From assembly GCA_007121465.1 (NCBI GenBank), contig SKKL01000168.1, forward strand, positions 1 through 39,731: 39,731 nucleotides of DNA. Direction: 5' to 3'. The stretch is from Acidimicrobiales bacterium (GTDB lineage Bacteria; Actinomycetota; Acidimicrobiia; Acidimicrobiales; SKKL01). Made by a program: the position numbers and the translations under genes. Shown here in pieces: positions 8,061 to 16,778 of this stretch. Position 1 is the stretch's first letter; every line of letters starts with the position of its first letter. The notes beneath the pieces were generated by a model that worked only from the letters and a program-made list of their open reading frames with translations, did not search any database and had not been told where the DNA came from.

Positions 8061-11000
8061 GTGATCGACGGCGAACACCCGGCTACCGACATCACTGCCG
8101 ACCCCCTCGACGAGATCTCGATCAGGGTGCGTCAGCGGTTCGGACCCGAGCGGGCCCACACCGCCGAACGACTCGTGCGGGCCTACTACCACCACGTGGC
8201 CCGCCACGACCTCGAGCACCGCTCGCCCTCGGATCTCTACGGCGCGGCGATCTGCCACCTCCAGACCGCCCGACGCCGCCAGCCAGGCGAACCAACGCTA
8301 CGCATCTACGAGCCCACCATCGACGACGACGGCTGGCGGTCACCGCACACCGTCGTCGACATCGTCACCGACGACAGCCCCTTCATCGTCGCCTCGGTCC
8401 TCATGGCGGTCGAACGGTGCGGACTCGACGTCCACCTGCTGATCCACCCGGTCCTCGCGGTCCGTCGCGACGACGCGGATCTGGTGGGACCGGCCGGCGA
8501 GGGCCCGGGAGACGACCACACCGAGGCCTTCGTCCACCTCGAGGTCGACCGGGTCGTCGGCCCGGCCCGCGCCGAGGCTCTCCGCCGCGAGATCGAATCC
8601 GCCCTCTCCGCAGTCCGGGTGGCGGTCGACGACTGGCAGGAGATGGTCGAGCGGGCCCGGAGCGTCGCGGAGGACCTGGCGACCGGTCAGCCCGACGACG
8701 GTGGCGCCCCCGACCTCGGATCCACCCAGCGAGCCGACGCGGCCGAACTGCTGGAGTGGATGTCCGACGACGCCTTCGTCTTCGTCGGGGCACGCGACTA
8801 CCGGCTCGATCCGGCCGAGGGGGTCATCCGGTCGGTGCCCGACACCGGCCTCGGGATCCTCCGAGACGCCCCCGCGTCGGAACGCCCCCTGTCGTCGCTC
8901 GCTCCCGAAGGGGCTGAGAGGGTCCTCGGCGACGACCGCCTACTCATCACCCGCACCAACGCGGTGTCCCCGGTTCACCGATCGGCCCCGATGAACTACG
9001 TCGGCGTTCGCGACATCGACCCCGACACCGGCGTCATCACCGAACGCCGTTTCCTCGGCCTCTTCACCGCCCGGGCCTACACCGAGACCGTGACCCGCCT
9101 GCCGGTGGTGCGTCGCAAGGTCGCCGAGATCATCGATCGCTCCGGTTTCGACAGCAGCGGCCACGACGCCAACCGCCTGGTCAACGTGCTCGAGAGCCAT
9201 CCTCGCGACGAGCTGTTCGAAGCGACCGTCGACGAGCTCATGCCGACCATCTTGGCCATCGTCCACCTCTACGAGAGGCGCCAGGTCCGCCTGTTCACCC
9301 GGCGTGACCCCTTCGGTCGTTCGATCTCCTGTCTGGTGTTCGTCCCCCGCGACCGGTTCCGGACCGAGGTCCGCGAGGCCATCAGTGGCCTCCTCGAGTC
9401 GGCTCTCGACGGCGAGGTGACCGGGTTCGAGGTCACCTTCGGGTCGTCGTCGTTGGCCCGCCTCCACCTGATCGTCACCATCGCGAACTCACCCCCTGCC
9501 GATCTCGACCTCTCCTTGATCGAACAACGTCTCGAGTGGGTCACCCGGACCTGGTCCGATCACCTGCGCGCCGAGCTGATCGACCAACACGGCGAGGGAC
9601 CGGGAGGGGAGCTGGCCGTGCGATGGCGGTCGGGGTTCCCCGCCGGCTACCGCGAGGACCGCTCCCCCGAGAGCGCCGTCGCCGACATCGACCGACTCGA
9701 GGAGCTCGGCACCCGACCCGACGGGGCCGTGGCGGTCCGCACCTACCATCCGCCCGAGGCCGACGACGGTGTCCTGCACCTCAAGCTCTACCGCTTCGGC
9801 CAGCCCGTCCAGCTCTCCACCGTGCTGCCGATCCTCCAGTCCCACGGGGTCGCCGTGCTCGACGAGCACCCGTACCAGATCGGACGAGCCGACGGACGGG
9901 TCGCGTGGATCCACGACTTCGGTCTGTTGCTACCCCGACCCGCGGCGGAGAACATCCGCGACCACGGACCCACCATCCGCTCCCGGTTCGAGGAGAGCTT
10001 CCTCTCGGTCTGGAACGGCCTGGCCGATACCGACAACTTCGCCGAGCTCGTGCTGCTCGCCGGCCTCGACTGGCAGGAGGTGTCGATCCTGCGGGCCTTC
10101 GCCCACTACCTGCGCCAGGCGGGGATCACCTTCACCCCCACTTACATCCAGGAGGTCACCACCGCCAACGCCGGGCTCGCCCGCCTCCTCGTCGATCGCT
10201 TCCATCAACGCCTCGACCCCGACCGACACGACCCCGACGCGGCGGCCGAGACCCACCAGTGGATCCTCGATGCTCTCGACGCCATCCCCCGCCTCGACGA
10301 GGACCGAATCCTGCGAGGCCTCGACGCCATCGTCGGAGCCACGGTCCGCACCAACCTCTATCAGCGCGACGACGACGGGAAGCCGCCGATCCACCTGGCG
10401 TTCAAGTTCGATCCCGACCAGGTGCTCGACCTCCCCCCACCCCGACCGCGCCACGAGATCTTCGTGTCCTCCCCCCGCGTCGAGGGCGTCCACCTGCGGG
10501 CCTCCCGCGTGGCCCGAGGCGGTATCCGCTGGTCGGACCGCCGCGAGGACTACCGCACCGAGGTCCTCGCCCTCATGAAGGCCCAGGTGGTGAAGAACTC
10601 GGTCATCGTCCCCGCCGGAGCCAAGGGCGGGTTCGTGTGTCGCCAGCTCCCGGCGTCGGGGGAGCCCTCGGAGGTGAGGGCGGAGGTCGAGGCCTGCTAC
10701 CGCGCCTTCATCGGCGCCCTCCTCGACATCACCGACAACCGGGTCGACGGCGCCGTCGTCGCCCCGGATCGGGTGGTACGCCTCGACGGGGACGACCCGT
10801 ACCTCGTCGTCGCCGCCGACCGGGGCACCGCCACCCTCTCCGATGTGGCCAACGAGATCGCCCTCGACCGGCACTTCTGGCTCGGTGACGCCTTCGCGTC
10901 GGGTGGCTCCACCGGGTACGACCACAAGGAGATGGGGATCACCGCCCGGGGCGCATGGGTGTCGGTCCGGCGTCATCTCGCCGACCTCGGCCTCGACCCC

Positions 11001-12941
11001 GACGTCGACCCCTTCAGCGTGGTCGGCATCGGCGACATGTCCGGCGACGTGTTCGGGAACGGGATGCTCCTCTCCCGCTCGATCCGGCTGATCGCCGCGT
11101 TCGACCACCGCCACGTGTTCATCGACCCCGACCCCGATCCCGAGCGCTCGTTCGAGGAGCGACGACGCCTCTACGAGCTCCCCGGTTCCACCTGGGCCGA
11201 CTACGACCGATCGGTGATGTCGGACGGGGGGATCATCGTCCCCCGCACCGCCAAGGCCGTCACCGTCGACGACCGCGTGGCCCGAGCCATCGGCTGCCCG
11301 GCGGGACTCCTCACCCCCGTCGAGCTCATCAGCGAGATCCTGCGCGCTCCGGTCGACCTCCTCTGGAACGGTGGTATCGGCACCTACGTCAAGGCGAGCA
11401 CCGAGACCCACCTCGACGTAGGCGACCGCGCCAACGACGCGGTCCGGATCGACGCCGACGAACTGCGCTGCCGGGTGATCGGAGAGGGCGGCAACCTCGG
11501 CCTCACCCAACGCGCCCGGGTGGAGGCCGCGCTCGGAGGCGTACTCGTCAACACCGACGCGGTCGACAACTCGGGTGGTGTCAACTGCTCGGACCGCGAG
11601 GTCAACCTCAAGATCCTCCTCGACCGCCAGGTGGCCGAGGGAAACCTCACCGTGCGCCAGCGCAACGAGCTGCTCGAGTCGATGACCGAGGAGATCGCCG
11701 CTCTCGTGCTCGCCGACAACGAGGCGCAGACCCTCGCCCTCGCGTCAGCCCGGACCCAGGCCGCCGGGATGACCCACGTGCACGCCCGCCACCTCACCTG
11801 GCTGAGCGAGGTCGGCGACCTCGACCGGGGACTCGAGGCGCTCCCGACCGACGAAGAGCTCCGAGAACGCGCCAACGACGGCCGCGGCCTCACCCAACCC
11901 GAGCTGGCCGTGCTGATGGCGTACTCGAAGAACGTCATCGCCGCGGCCATCGAGGAGTCCTCGCTGCCCGAAGAGCCGACCATGCTCCGCGAGCTCCACC
12001 CCTATGTCCCCCCGGCGATCCACGAGCGGTTCCCCGGAGCCCTCGCCGAGCACCCGCTGCGTCGCGAGCTCTTCGCCACCGAACTCGCCAACCGTCTGGT
12101 CAACCGGGCAGGCGTGTCGATGACCCTGCGTCTCACCGAGGAGACCGCGGCCTCGGTCCCCGAGGTGGCACGAGCCCACCTGGCCGCGTGGCGCATCCAC
12201 GACCTCGACCGACAGTGGCAACGGGTTCAGGCCTATGACCGCGGGCTCCCACCCCACGTGATGATCGCCATGCTGCTGTCGACCAAGCGTCTCGGGGAGC
12301 GCTCCACCCGCTGGCTGATCCGACACCGTCACGCGCCGCTCGACGTCCACGAGGCCGTCGCCGAGCTGGCCCCCGGCGTTTCCGAGGTCGTGTCGCTGCT
12401 CGCCACTGCCGCCCCCCACGAGGTCACCGACGAACGGCTCGAACGGCGCGACCAGTGGGTCTCGGCCGGGGTCGACGAGGCGCTCGCCACCGAGGTCGCC
12501 CTCAGCGGTCTCGCCTCCACCGCGCTCGACATCGTCGCCGCCGCTCGCGCCGAGGGAGCGCCGCTCGACCACGCGACCCGCGTCTACTTCCTCCTCGACG
12601 AGCATCTCGGCCTCGGATGGTTGCGAAGCCAGATCGACCAGCTCCCCCGCAACGACATGTGGACCACGTTGGCCCGAACCGCACTGCGCGACGACCTGTT
12701 CGCCGAGCACGCCGGACTCGTGCGACGCATCCTCGCCACCGGCGGACACACCGACGCCGAAGCCCGCGTCGATTCCTGGGTGCGGACGAACCAGACTGCG
12801 GTGGACCGAACCTTCGAGGTGCTCCTCGACATTCGCGCCGTCGGTCATCCGGGGCTCGAACACCTCAGTGTCGGGCTGCGCGAGATCCGCAACCTCATGC
12901 GACGAGCGGCGAGTGCCCCACCGTCGCATCCCTCCGGTTAG
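8061..12941 (+). CDS. NAD-specific glutamate dehydrogenase, large (180-kDa) type
   Basis: A 1626-aa protein of the Bac_GDH family (the type known from Streptomyces clavuligerus), which interconverts L-glutamate and 2-oxoglutarate plus ammonia with NAD+, mainly for glutamate catabolism. The N-terminal ~700 residues are ACT-like and regulatory. The catalytic core holds RGGIRWSDR near residue 820, KNSVIVPAGAKGGFV near 845 (catalytic Lys region), GIGDMSGDVFGNGM near 990, and EGGNLGLTQRARVEAALGG near 1140, followed by NTDAVDNSGGVNCSDREV. The final ~400 residues are the helical C-terminal domain. Length matches the family's usual 1600-1650. The start may be GTG 8043 or 8061; 8061 fits the leaderless pattern. 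It is monocistronic by position, and its stop TAG forms part of the next promoter. Confidence 0.95.
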   Translation: MIDGEHPATDITADPLDEISIRVRQRFGPERAHTAERLVRAYYHHVARHDLEHRSPSDLYGAAICHLQTARRRQPGEPTLRIYEPTIDDDGWRSPHTVVDIVTDDSPFIVASVLMAVERCGLDVHLLIHPVLAVRRDDADLVGPAGEGPGDDHTEAFVHLEVDRVVGPARAEALRREIESALSAVRVAVDDWQEMVERARSVAEDLATGQPDDGGAPDLGSTQRADAAELLEWMSDDAFVFVGARDYRLDPAEGVIRSVPDTGLGILRDAPASERPLSSLAPEGAERVLGDDRLLITRTNAVSPVHRSAPMNYVGVRDIDPDTGVITERRFLGLFTARAYTETVTRLPVVRRKVAEIIDRSGFDSSGHDANRLVNVLESHPRDELFEATVDELMPTILAIVHLYERRQVRLFTRRDPFGRSISCLVFVPRDRFRTEVREAISGLLESALDGEVTGFEVTFGSSSLARLHLIVTIANSPPADLDLSLIEQRLEWVTRTWSDHLRAELIDQHGEGPGGELAVRWRSGFPAGYREDRSPESAVADIDRLEELGTRPDGAVAVRTYHPPEADDGVLHLKLYRFGQPVQLSTVLPILQSHGVAVLDEHPYQIGRADGRVAWIHDFGLLLPRPAAENIRDHGPTIRSRFEESFLSVWNGLADTDNFAELVLLAGLDWQEVSILRAFAHYLRQAGITFTPTYIQEVTTANAGLARLLVDRFHQRLDPDRHDPDAAAETHQWILDALDAIPRLDEDRILRGLDAIVGATVRTNLYQRDDDGKPPIHLAFKFDPDQVLDLPPPRPRHEIFVSSPRVEGVHLRASRVARGGIRWSDRREDYRTEVLALMKAQVVKNSVIVPAGAKGGFVCRQLPASGEPSEVRAEVEACYRAFIGALLDITDNRVDGAVVAPDRVVRLDGDDPYLVVAADRGTATLSDVANEIALDRHFWLGDAFASGGSTGYDHKEMGITARGAWVSVRRHLADLGLDPDVDPFSVVGIGDMSGDVFGNGMLLSRSIRLIAAFDHRHVFIDPDPDPERSFEERRRLYELPGSTWADYDRSVMSDGGIIVPRTAKAVTVDDRVARAIGCPAGLLTPVELISEILRAPVDLLWNGGIGTYVKASTETHLDVGDRANDAVRIDADELRCRVIGEGGNLGLTQRARVEAALGGVLVNTDAVDNSGGVNCSDREVNLKILLDRQVAEGNLTVRQRNELLESMTEEIAALVLADNEAQTLALASARTQAAGMTHVHARHLTWLSEVGDLDRGLEALPTDEELRERANDGRGLTQPELAVLMAYSKNVIAAAIEESSLPEEPTMLRELHPYVPPAIHERFPGALAEHPLRRELFATELANRLVNRAGVSMTLRLTEETAASVPEVARAHLAAWRIHDLDRQWQRVQAYDRGLPPHVMIAMLLSTKRLGERSTRWLIRHRHAPLDVHEAVAELAPGVSEVVSLLATAAPHEVTDERLERRDQWVSAGVDEALATEVALSGLASTALDIVAAARAEGAPLDHATRVYFLLDEHLGLGWLRSQIDQLPRNDMWTTLARTALRDDLFAEHAGLVRRILATGGHTDAEARVDSWVRTNQTAVDRTFEVLLDIRAVGHPGLEHLSVGLREIRNLMRRAASAPPSHPSG

Positions 12942-12944
12942 GGT
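12939..12944 (+). promoter_or_regulatory. -10 element upstream of the nitroreductase
   Basis: TAGGGT overlaps the stop codon of the glutamate dehydrogenase. The predicted start near 12951 leaves a leader of about 60 bases that contains AAGGGGG (12994-13000), a ribosome-binding site 10 bases before GTG 13011. Confidence 0.45.
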
Positions 12945-13010
12945 CGACCCGACGCCGTCGGAGCCCGCCACCGGGGCGGGACCGACCACGACGAAGGGGG
13001 AACCGAGACC

Positions 13011-13649
13011 GTGGAGCTCGATCTCAGCCAGACCGATCACCTGCTCACCACCACCCGAGCGGTTCGCAAGCGAATGGACCTCGAGCGGCCGGTGCCGCGC
13101 GAGCTCATCCTCGACTGCCTCCGCGTGGCGATCCAGGCCCCCACCGGAGGCAACACCCAGCGCTGGCGCTGGATCGTGGTCGACGAGCCGGACAAGAAGG
13201 CCGCGCTGGCCGACATGTACCGCGCCGGGTGGAAGCCCTACCTCGAGCAGTCCAAGCAGGCGCGGGCCGACCAGGGGCTCGACCCCGAGACCGCGGTGTC
13301 GGACTCCGCCGACTACCTCGCCGACCGGATGCACGAAGTGCCGGCGATGCTCATCCCCTGCCTGCTCGACCGGGGCGACGGACCCGGCTACTGGGGATCG
13401 GTCATCCCCGCGGCGTGGAGCTTCATGCTCGCCGCCCGCAGCCGGGGGCTCGGCACCGTGCTCACCACGATCCACCTCTTCTCCGAGCGCGACGCCGCCG
13501 ACCTGCTCGGCATTCCCGACACGGTGAGCCAGGCCGCGCTGATCCCCATCGGCTACTACACCGGCGACGACTTCAAGCCGGCCAAGCGTCGGCCGGTCGA
13601 AGAGATCACCTACTGGAACACCTGGAAGCAGACCGACCCCACCGCCTGA
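13011..13649 (+). CDS. Nitroreductase family protein
   Basis: A 212-aa FMN-binding nitroreductase-fold protein. The N-terminal TTRAVRKRMDLERPVP gives the Arg-rich FMN phosphate-binding start. AIQAPTGGNTQRWRWIVVD is the typical (S/T)-x-N-x-Q-x-W loop. The segment SVIPAAWSFMLAARSRGLGTVLTT matches the conserved helix before the C-terminal FMN contact. Enzymes of this fold reduce nitroaromatics, quinones or enones with NAD(P)H, and some act in F420- or steroid-related reactions. The GTG start has a good ribosome-binding site. It converges with the LLM gene with a 27-base gap. Confidence 0.85.
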   Translation: MELDLSQTDHLLTTTRAVRKRMDLERPVPRELILDCLRVAIQAPTGGNTQRWRWIVVDEPDKKAALADMYRAGWKPYLEQSKQARADQGLDPETAVSDSADYLADRMHEVPAMLIPCLLDRGDGPGYWGSVIPAAWSFMLAARSRGLGTVLTTIHLFSERDAADLLGIPDTVSQAALIPIGYYTGDDFKPAKRRPVEEITYWNTWKQTDPTA

Positions 13650-13676
13650 GGTCGATCCCGCGGAGGTAGAGCCCGG

Positions 13677-14666
13677 TCAGCCCCCGGCGGAGGGGGACAG
13701 GGCCCGGATGCTCTCGCGCATGTCGACCCCGAAGGGCAGCACGGCGAGCGCCGGGGTGGTCACGCCGTTGGCGATGTAGCGCCCGATGTGCTCCCGGCAC
13801 GCCTCGGGGGCCCCGTGGATCACCAGGTCGTCGACGACGTGGTCGGGGATCTCCTCGAGGGCGGCCGCTCGATCGCCCTCCTTCCACTTGGACCACATAC
13901 CCGCCAGGTCGTCGCCGCGACCGAGCCAGTCGTGGAACGCGGCGTAGACCGGCACGTTGAGGTAGGCGGCGATCAGTCGGCGAGCTGCCTTGCGGGCGAC
14001 ATCGGCATCGGGGTTGGGGATGACGAAGAGCCGGGCGGCGATCTCTCGTGCATCGGGGTCGGCCCCGGCGGCACGAGCTCCGTCGTGGACGTGGGAGACG
14101 ACGGTGGGCACGTCGTCGGCACCGAGCCAGTTGAGGATGGCTCCGTCGGCCTCGCGGCCCGCGAGTCGCAGCATTCCCTCGCGCAGGGCAGCCACGAGGA
14201 TGGGAACCGGCTCGGGCGGCACCATCCCCAGGCGGAATCCCTGGATCTCGAAACGGCCGTAGTCGCCGGTGACCTTCTCGCCGCCGAGGGCGTCGCGCAG
14301 GAACCGAACCATGGCCTGGACCTGCTGGTAGGGCTCATCGAAGGGAATCCCGTTCCACCGCTCGACGATGACGTTGGAGGACGAGCCGAGTCCGAGGGCG
14401 AAACGCCCGGGAGCAGCCTGGGCCATGGCGCCGACGGTCTGGGCCATCAACGCCGGCCCCCGGGTGTAGGCGGGGATGATCGCGGTGCCGAGCCGCAGGC
14501 TGGGCGCCCATGTGGAGATGAGGGCGAGGGGGGTGAAGCCGTCGCCACCGTCGGACTCGGCCGACCAGGCGTCGGTGTAGCCGAGGTCGACCAACTCCTC
14601 GACCCACTCGCGCTGATCGGCCAGCGGAACGCCTCCGAAAGGCACCGTCATCCCGTATCGCTGCAC
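13677..14666 (-). CDS. LLM-class (luciferase-like, F420-type) oxidoreductase
   Basis: A 329-aa TIM-barrel oxidoreductase of the bacterial luciferase-like superfamily; in actinobacteria most such proteins use coenzyme F420. Visible features are MTVPFGGVPLADQREWVEE and LGYTDAWSAESDGGDGFTPLA at the N-terminus, LRLGTAIIPAYTRGPALMAQT (nonprolyl cis-peptide region), and APGRFALGLGSSSNVIVERWNG, the family's core strand. The C-terminal HGAPEACREHIGRYIANGV is the usual helix. GTG 14666 is chosen as start because AGGGGG lies just upstream; the frame extends further but with shadow-like sequence. The stop is adjacent to the convergent nitroreductase gene. Substrate unknown. Confidence 0.87.
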   Translation of the reverse strand: MQRYGMTVPFGGVPLADQREWVEELVDLGYTDAWSAESDGGDGFTPLALISTWAPSLRLGTAIIPAYTRGPALMAQTVGAMAQAAPGRFALGLGSSSNVIVERWNGIPFDEPYQQVQAMVRFLRDALGGEKVTGDYGRFEIQGFRLGMVPPEPVPILVAALREGMLRLAGREADGAILNWLGADDVPTVVSHVHDGARAAGADPDAREIAARLFVIPNPDADVARKAARRLIAAYLNVPVYAAFHDWLGRGDDLAGMWSKWKEGDRAAALEEIPDHVVDDLVIHGAPEACREHIGRYIANGVTTPALAVLPFGVDMRESIRALSPSAGG

Positions 14667-14712
14667 TGCTCCCCCTCTGTCGTCGCCGATCGGGCCGAGT
14701 CGACCCGCTCCT

Positions 14713-14741
14713 TGCCTACCACCCGCGCGTCTCAGTGTCAC
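14713..14741 (-). promoter_or_regulatory. Possible sigma70-type promoter for the LLM gene
   Basis: On the minus strand GTGACA (14741-14736) and TAGGCA (14718-14713) are separated by 17 bases, leaving a leader of about 40 bases to GTG 14666. The last -10 base is non-consensus. Confidence 0.3.
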
Positions 14742-14763
14742 ACCCCCTGGAGATGATGACGAC

Positions 14764-14967
14764 ATGGACACACGACAGCTCGCCCTCATCACCGAGGACT
14801 CACCGGGCCGTGACTGGCGGCTCGACGACCACACCCGCGAGGTCGGGCGCCGGGGCATCGCCGCGGCGCGAGCCGCCCTTCGCTCGTCCCCCCGCCACCG
14901 GGATCTGTCCCCCTCTCTCGCCTTCGACGAGCGGTCCGCCGACCACGGACCTCCCGCCGCCGCCTAG
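14764..14967 (+). CDS. Small protein of unknown function (67 aa)
   Basis: ATG 14764 is preceded by GGAG at 14749-14752. The 67-residue product has an ordered N-terminal half (ALITEDSPGRDWRLDDHTR, then VGRRGIAAARAALRSS, probably one amphipathic helix) and a low-complexity C-terminal half ending in Ala. Its stop TAG overlaps the -10 element of the thiolase gene, which starts 10 bases later. I do not recognise the family. The tight packing before the thiolase and the clear start signals support a real gene; lack of recognised homologues keeps confidence moderate. Confidence 0.5.
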   Translation: MDTRQLALITEDSPGRDWRLDDHTREVGRRGIAAARAALRSSPRHRDLSPSLAFDERSADHGPPAAA

Positions 14968-14970
14968 GCT
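14965..14970 (+). promoter_or_regulatory. -10 element of a leaderless promoter (thiolase)
   Basis: TAGGCT, 7 bases, then ATG 14978, with no Shine-Dalgarno sequence before the ATG. The thiolase may therefore be transcribed on its own as well as with the small gene upstream. Confidence 0.55.
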
Positions 14971-14977
14971 CATCGCC

Positions 14978-16150
14978 ATGAGTGAAGTCGTCATCGTCGA
15001 AGCCGTTCGCAGCCCCGTGGGCAAGCGCAACGGTGGCCTGTCCACCATGCACCCCGCCGATCTCTTGGCCGCGGTCCAGTCCGAAGCCATCTCCCGGTCC
15101 GGTATCGACCCCGCCGAGGTCGGCCAGGTCGTCGGCGGCTGTGTCAGCCAGGTCGGCGAGCAGACCTTCAACGTCGCCCGCACCGCCTGGCTCAGCGCCG
15201 GGCTGCCCCTGTCGGTCGCCGCCACCACCGTCGATGCCCAGTGCGGATCCTCCCAGCAGGCGACCAACCTCGCCACCGCGCTCGTCGCCGGAGGTGTCGT
15301 CGACTCGGCGCTGGCCTGTGGCGTCGAGGTCATGAGCCGCATCCCCATCGGAGCGCCGATGCGCACCGAGTTCGGCCGCCCCACCCCGGGGAGCTACTTC
15401 GAGCAGTACGAGATGACCTCGCAGTTCGAGGGCGCCGAGCGCATCGCCGACAAGTGGGGCATCTCCCGCTCCGACTGCGACGAGTTCGGCCTGCGGTCCC
15501 AGCAGGTCGCCGCCCGGGCGTGGGCCGAGGGCCGCTTCGAGACCCAGATCGTCCCCGTCGATGCACCCGACCTCGACGACGAGGGCAAGCCCACGGGTTC
15601 CAGCCACCGCGTCGAGCGCGACGAGGGTCTCCGCGACACCACCCTGGAAGCCCTCGCCGGCCTGAAGCCGGTGGCCCGCGAGAACGGCGTGCACACGGCG
15701 GGCTCCTCGTCACAGATCTCCGACGGCGCCGCAGCGGTCCTCATGATGACCCGAGAGAAGGCCGAGGCCCTCGGCCTGACCCCGCGTGCCCGCATCGTCG
15801 ACACCTGCAACGTCGGTGTCGATCCGGTGCTCATGCTCACCGGGCCCATCGACGCCACCCGCCACCTCTTCGAGCGCACCGGGTTGTCCATGTCCGACAT
15901 CGACGTCACCGAGATCAACGAGGCGTTCGCCTCGGTCGTGCTCGCCTGGGCCCGTGAGTTCGGGCCCGACATGGACACCGTCAACCCCAACGGGGGCGCC
16001 ATCGCCCTCGGTCACCCTCTCGGGGGAACCGGCGCGGTGCTCATGACCAAGGCACTCCACGAGCTCGAGCGCACCGACGGCGAGTACGGCCTCGTCACCA
16101 TGTGCTGTGGCGGCGGTCTCGGAACCGGCACCATCATCCAGCGCCTCTGA
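14978..16150 (+). CDS. Acetyl-CoA C-acyltransferase (thiolase)
   Basis: A 390-aa thiolase. The nucleophilic Cys89 is in DAQCGSSQQA, NEAFA follows near residue 315, His346 is in ALGHPLGGTG, and Cys377 is in CCGGGLGTG; all three catalytic positions are present. Thiolases cleave 3-ketoacyl-CoA in beta-oxidation or condense acetyl-CoA. The segment between residues 125 and 215 is the usual loop domain. Homologues of this type in actinobacteria often belong to fatty-acid or steroid side-chain degradation, in line with the acyl-CoA dehydrogenase, SDR and SCP2 genes in this window, though they are not in one operon. Start ATG 14978 follows a leaderless-type promoter. Confidence 0.93.
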   Translation: MSEVVIVEAVRSPVGKRNGGLSTMHPADLLAAVQSEAISRSGIDPAEVGQVVGGCVSQVGEQTFNVARTAWLSAGLPLSVAATTVDAQCGSSQQATNLATALVAGGVVDSALACGVEVMSRIPIGAPMRTEFGRPTPGSYFEQYEMTSQFEGAERIADKWGISRSDCDEFGLRSQQVAARAWAEGRFETQIVPVDAPDLDDEGKPTGSSHRVERDEGLRDTTLEALAGLKPVARENGVHTAGSSSQISDGAAAVLMMTREKAEALGLTPRARIVDTCNVGVDPVLMLTGPIDATRHLFERTGLSMSDIDVTEINEAFASVVLAWAREFGPDMDTVNPNGGAIALGHPLGGTGAVLMTKALHELERTDGEYGLVTMCCGGGLGTGTIIQRL

Positions 16151-16154
16151 TCTC

Positions 16155-16169
16155 GAGCCCGTCGGGCTC
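16155..16169 (+). terminator. Short hairpin after the thiolase
   Basis: GAGCCC-GTC-GGGCTC begins 5 bases after the thiolase stop; a second 6-bp hairpin (GCGACC at 16178-16183 with GGTCGC at 16191-16196) follows. No T-run. Confidence 0.45.
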
Positions 16170-16228
16170 CACCACTCGCGACCGGGCGACGGTCGCCTCC
16201 GAACTCGACCTCTCCGACCGGAGGCGTC

Positions 16229-16768
16229 ATGTGGTCTCGAACCGCGCTCGCCGTTGTCGTCATCTCCAGCATCTCGGCTCTGCTCGGCTGCGTCAGCTCA
16301 CCACCCGACGATCCGCTCCCCTCGGACTCGGCAACGGTGGTGTCGATCATCGACGGCGACACCGTCGTGATCGACCTGGCCGGAACCGACGAGCGGGTCC
16401 GACTCATCGGCATCGACACCCCCGAGACCGTGCACCCCACCCGTCCCGTCGAGTGCTACGGGGCCGAGTCCACCGACCGCATCACCGAGCTCATCCCGCC
16501 GGGCTCGGTGGTGCGTCTCGAGCGCGACGTCGAGTGGCGTGATCATTACGGCCGCCTCCTGCTCTACCTGTTCCGCTCCGACGACGACCTGTTCGTCAAC
16601 GAGGCGCTCGTCATCGAGGGCTACGCGGCCACCTGGCACATCGATCCGAACGGGGCCTACCGCTCGGCGCTCGCGGCCGCCGAACAGCAGGCCCGAGCAG
16701 ACGGCCGGGGACTCTGGACCAAGTGCGGAGGACCCGGCGTTCCGCTCGACCCGCTGGTGAGCCGATAG
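16229..16768 (+). CDS. Thermonuclease-family lipoprotein
   Basis: A 179-aa secreted staphylococcal-nuclease-like protein. Residues 5-20 form a hydrophobic signal and ALLGC gives a lipobox with Cys21, so it is probably a lipid-anchored extracellular nuclease. The SNase domain follows: IDGDTVVID, VRLIGIDTPET (Arg, Asp), ERDVEWRDHYGRLLLYLF (Asp and Arg of the Ca-binding active site) and the final helix AAEQQARADGRGLW. Cys in VECYGAES and TKCGGPG may form a disulfide. Start ATG 16229 is preceded by GGAGG. The next gene starts 11 bases after its stop, on the same strand. Confidence 0.87.
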   Translation: MWSRTALAVVVISSISALLGCVSSPPDDPLPSDSATVVSIIDGDTVVIDLAGTDERVRLIGIDTPETVHPTRPVECYGAESTDRITELIPPGSVVRLERDVEWRDHYGRLLLYLFRSDDDLFVNEALVIEGYAATWHIDPNGAYRSALAAAEQQARADGRGLWTKCGGPGVPLDPLVSR

Positions 16769-16771
16769 CGT
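16766..16771 (+). promoter_or_regulatory. -10 element of a leaderless promoter (ChbG/YdjC gene)
   Basis: TAGCGT overlaps the stop of the nuclease gene and is followed by 7 bases and GTG 16779. Confidence 0.45.
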
Positions 16772-16778
16772 CACCGGT

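Noticed and set aside
9930-11510. 526-codon open frame antisense to the glutamate dehydrogenase
   Set aside because: Composition (Val, Gly, Asp, His, Glu) is the mirror of GC-rich codon bias on the opposite strand; no motif and no start signal.
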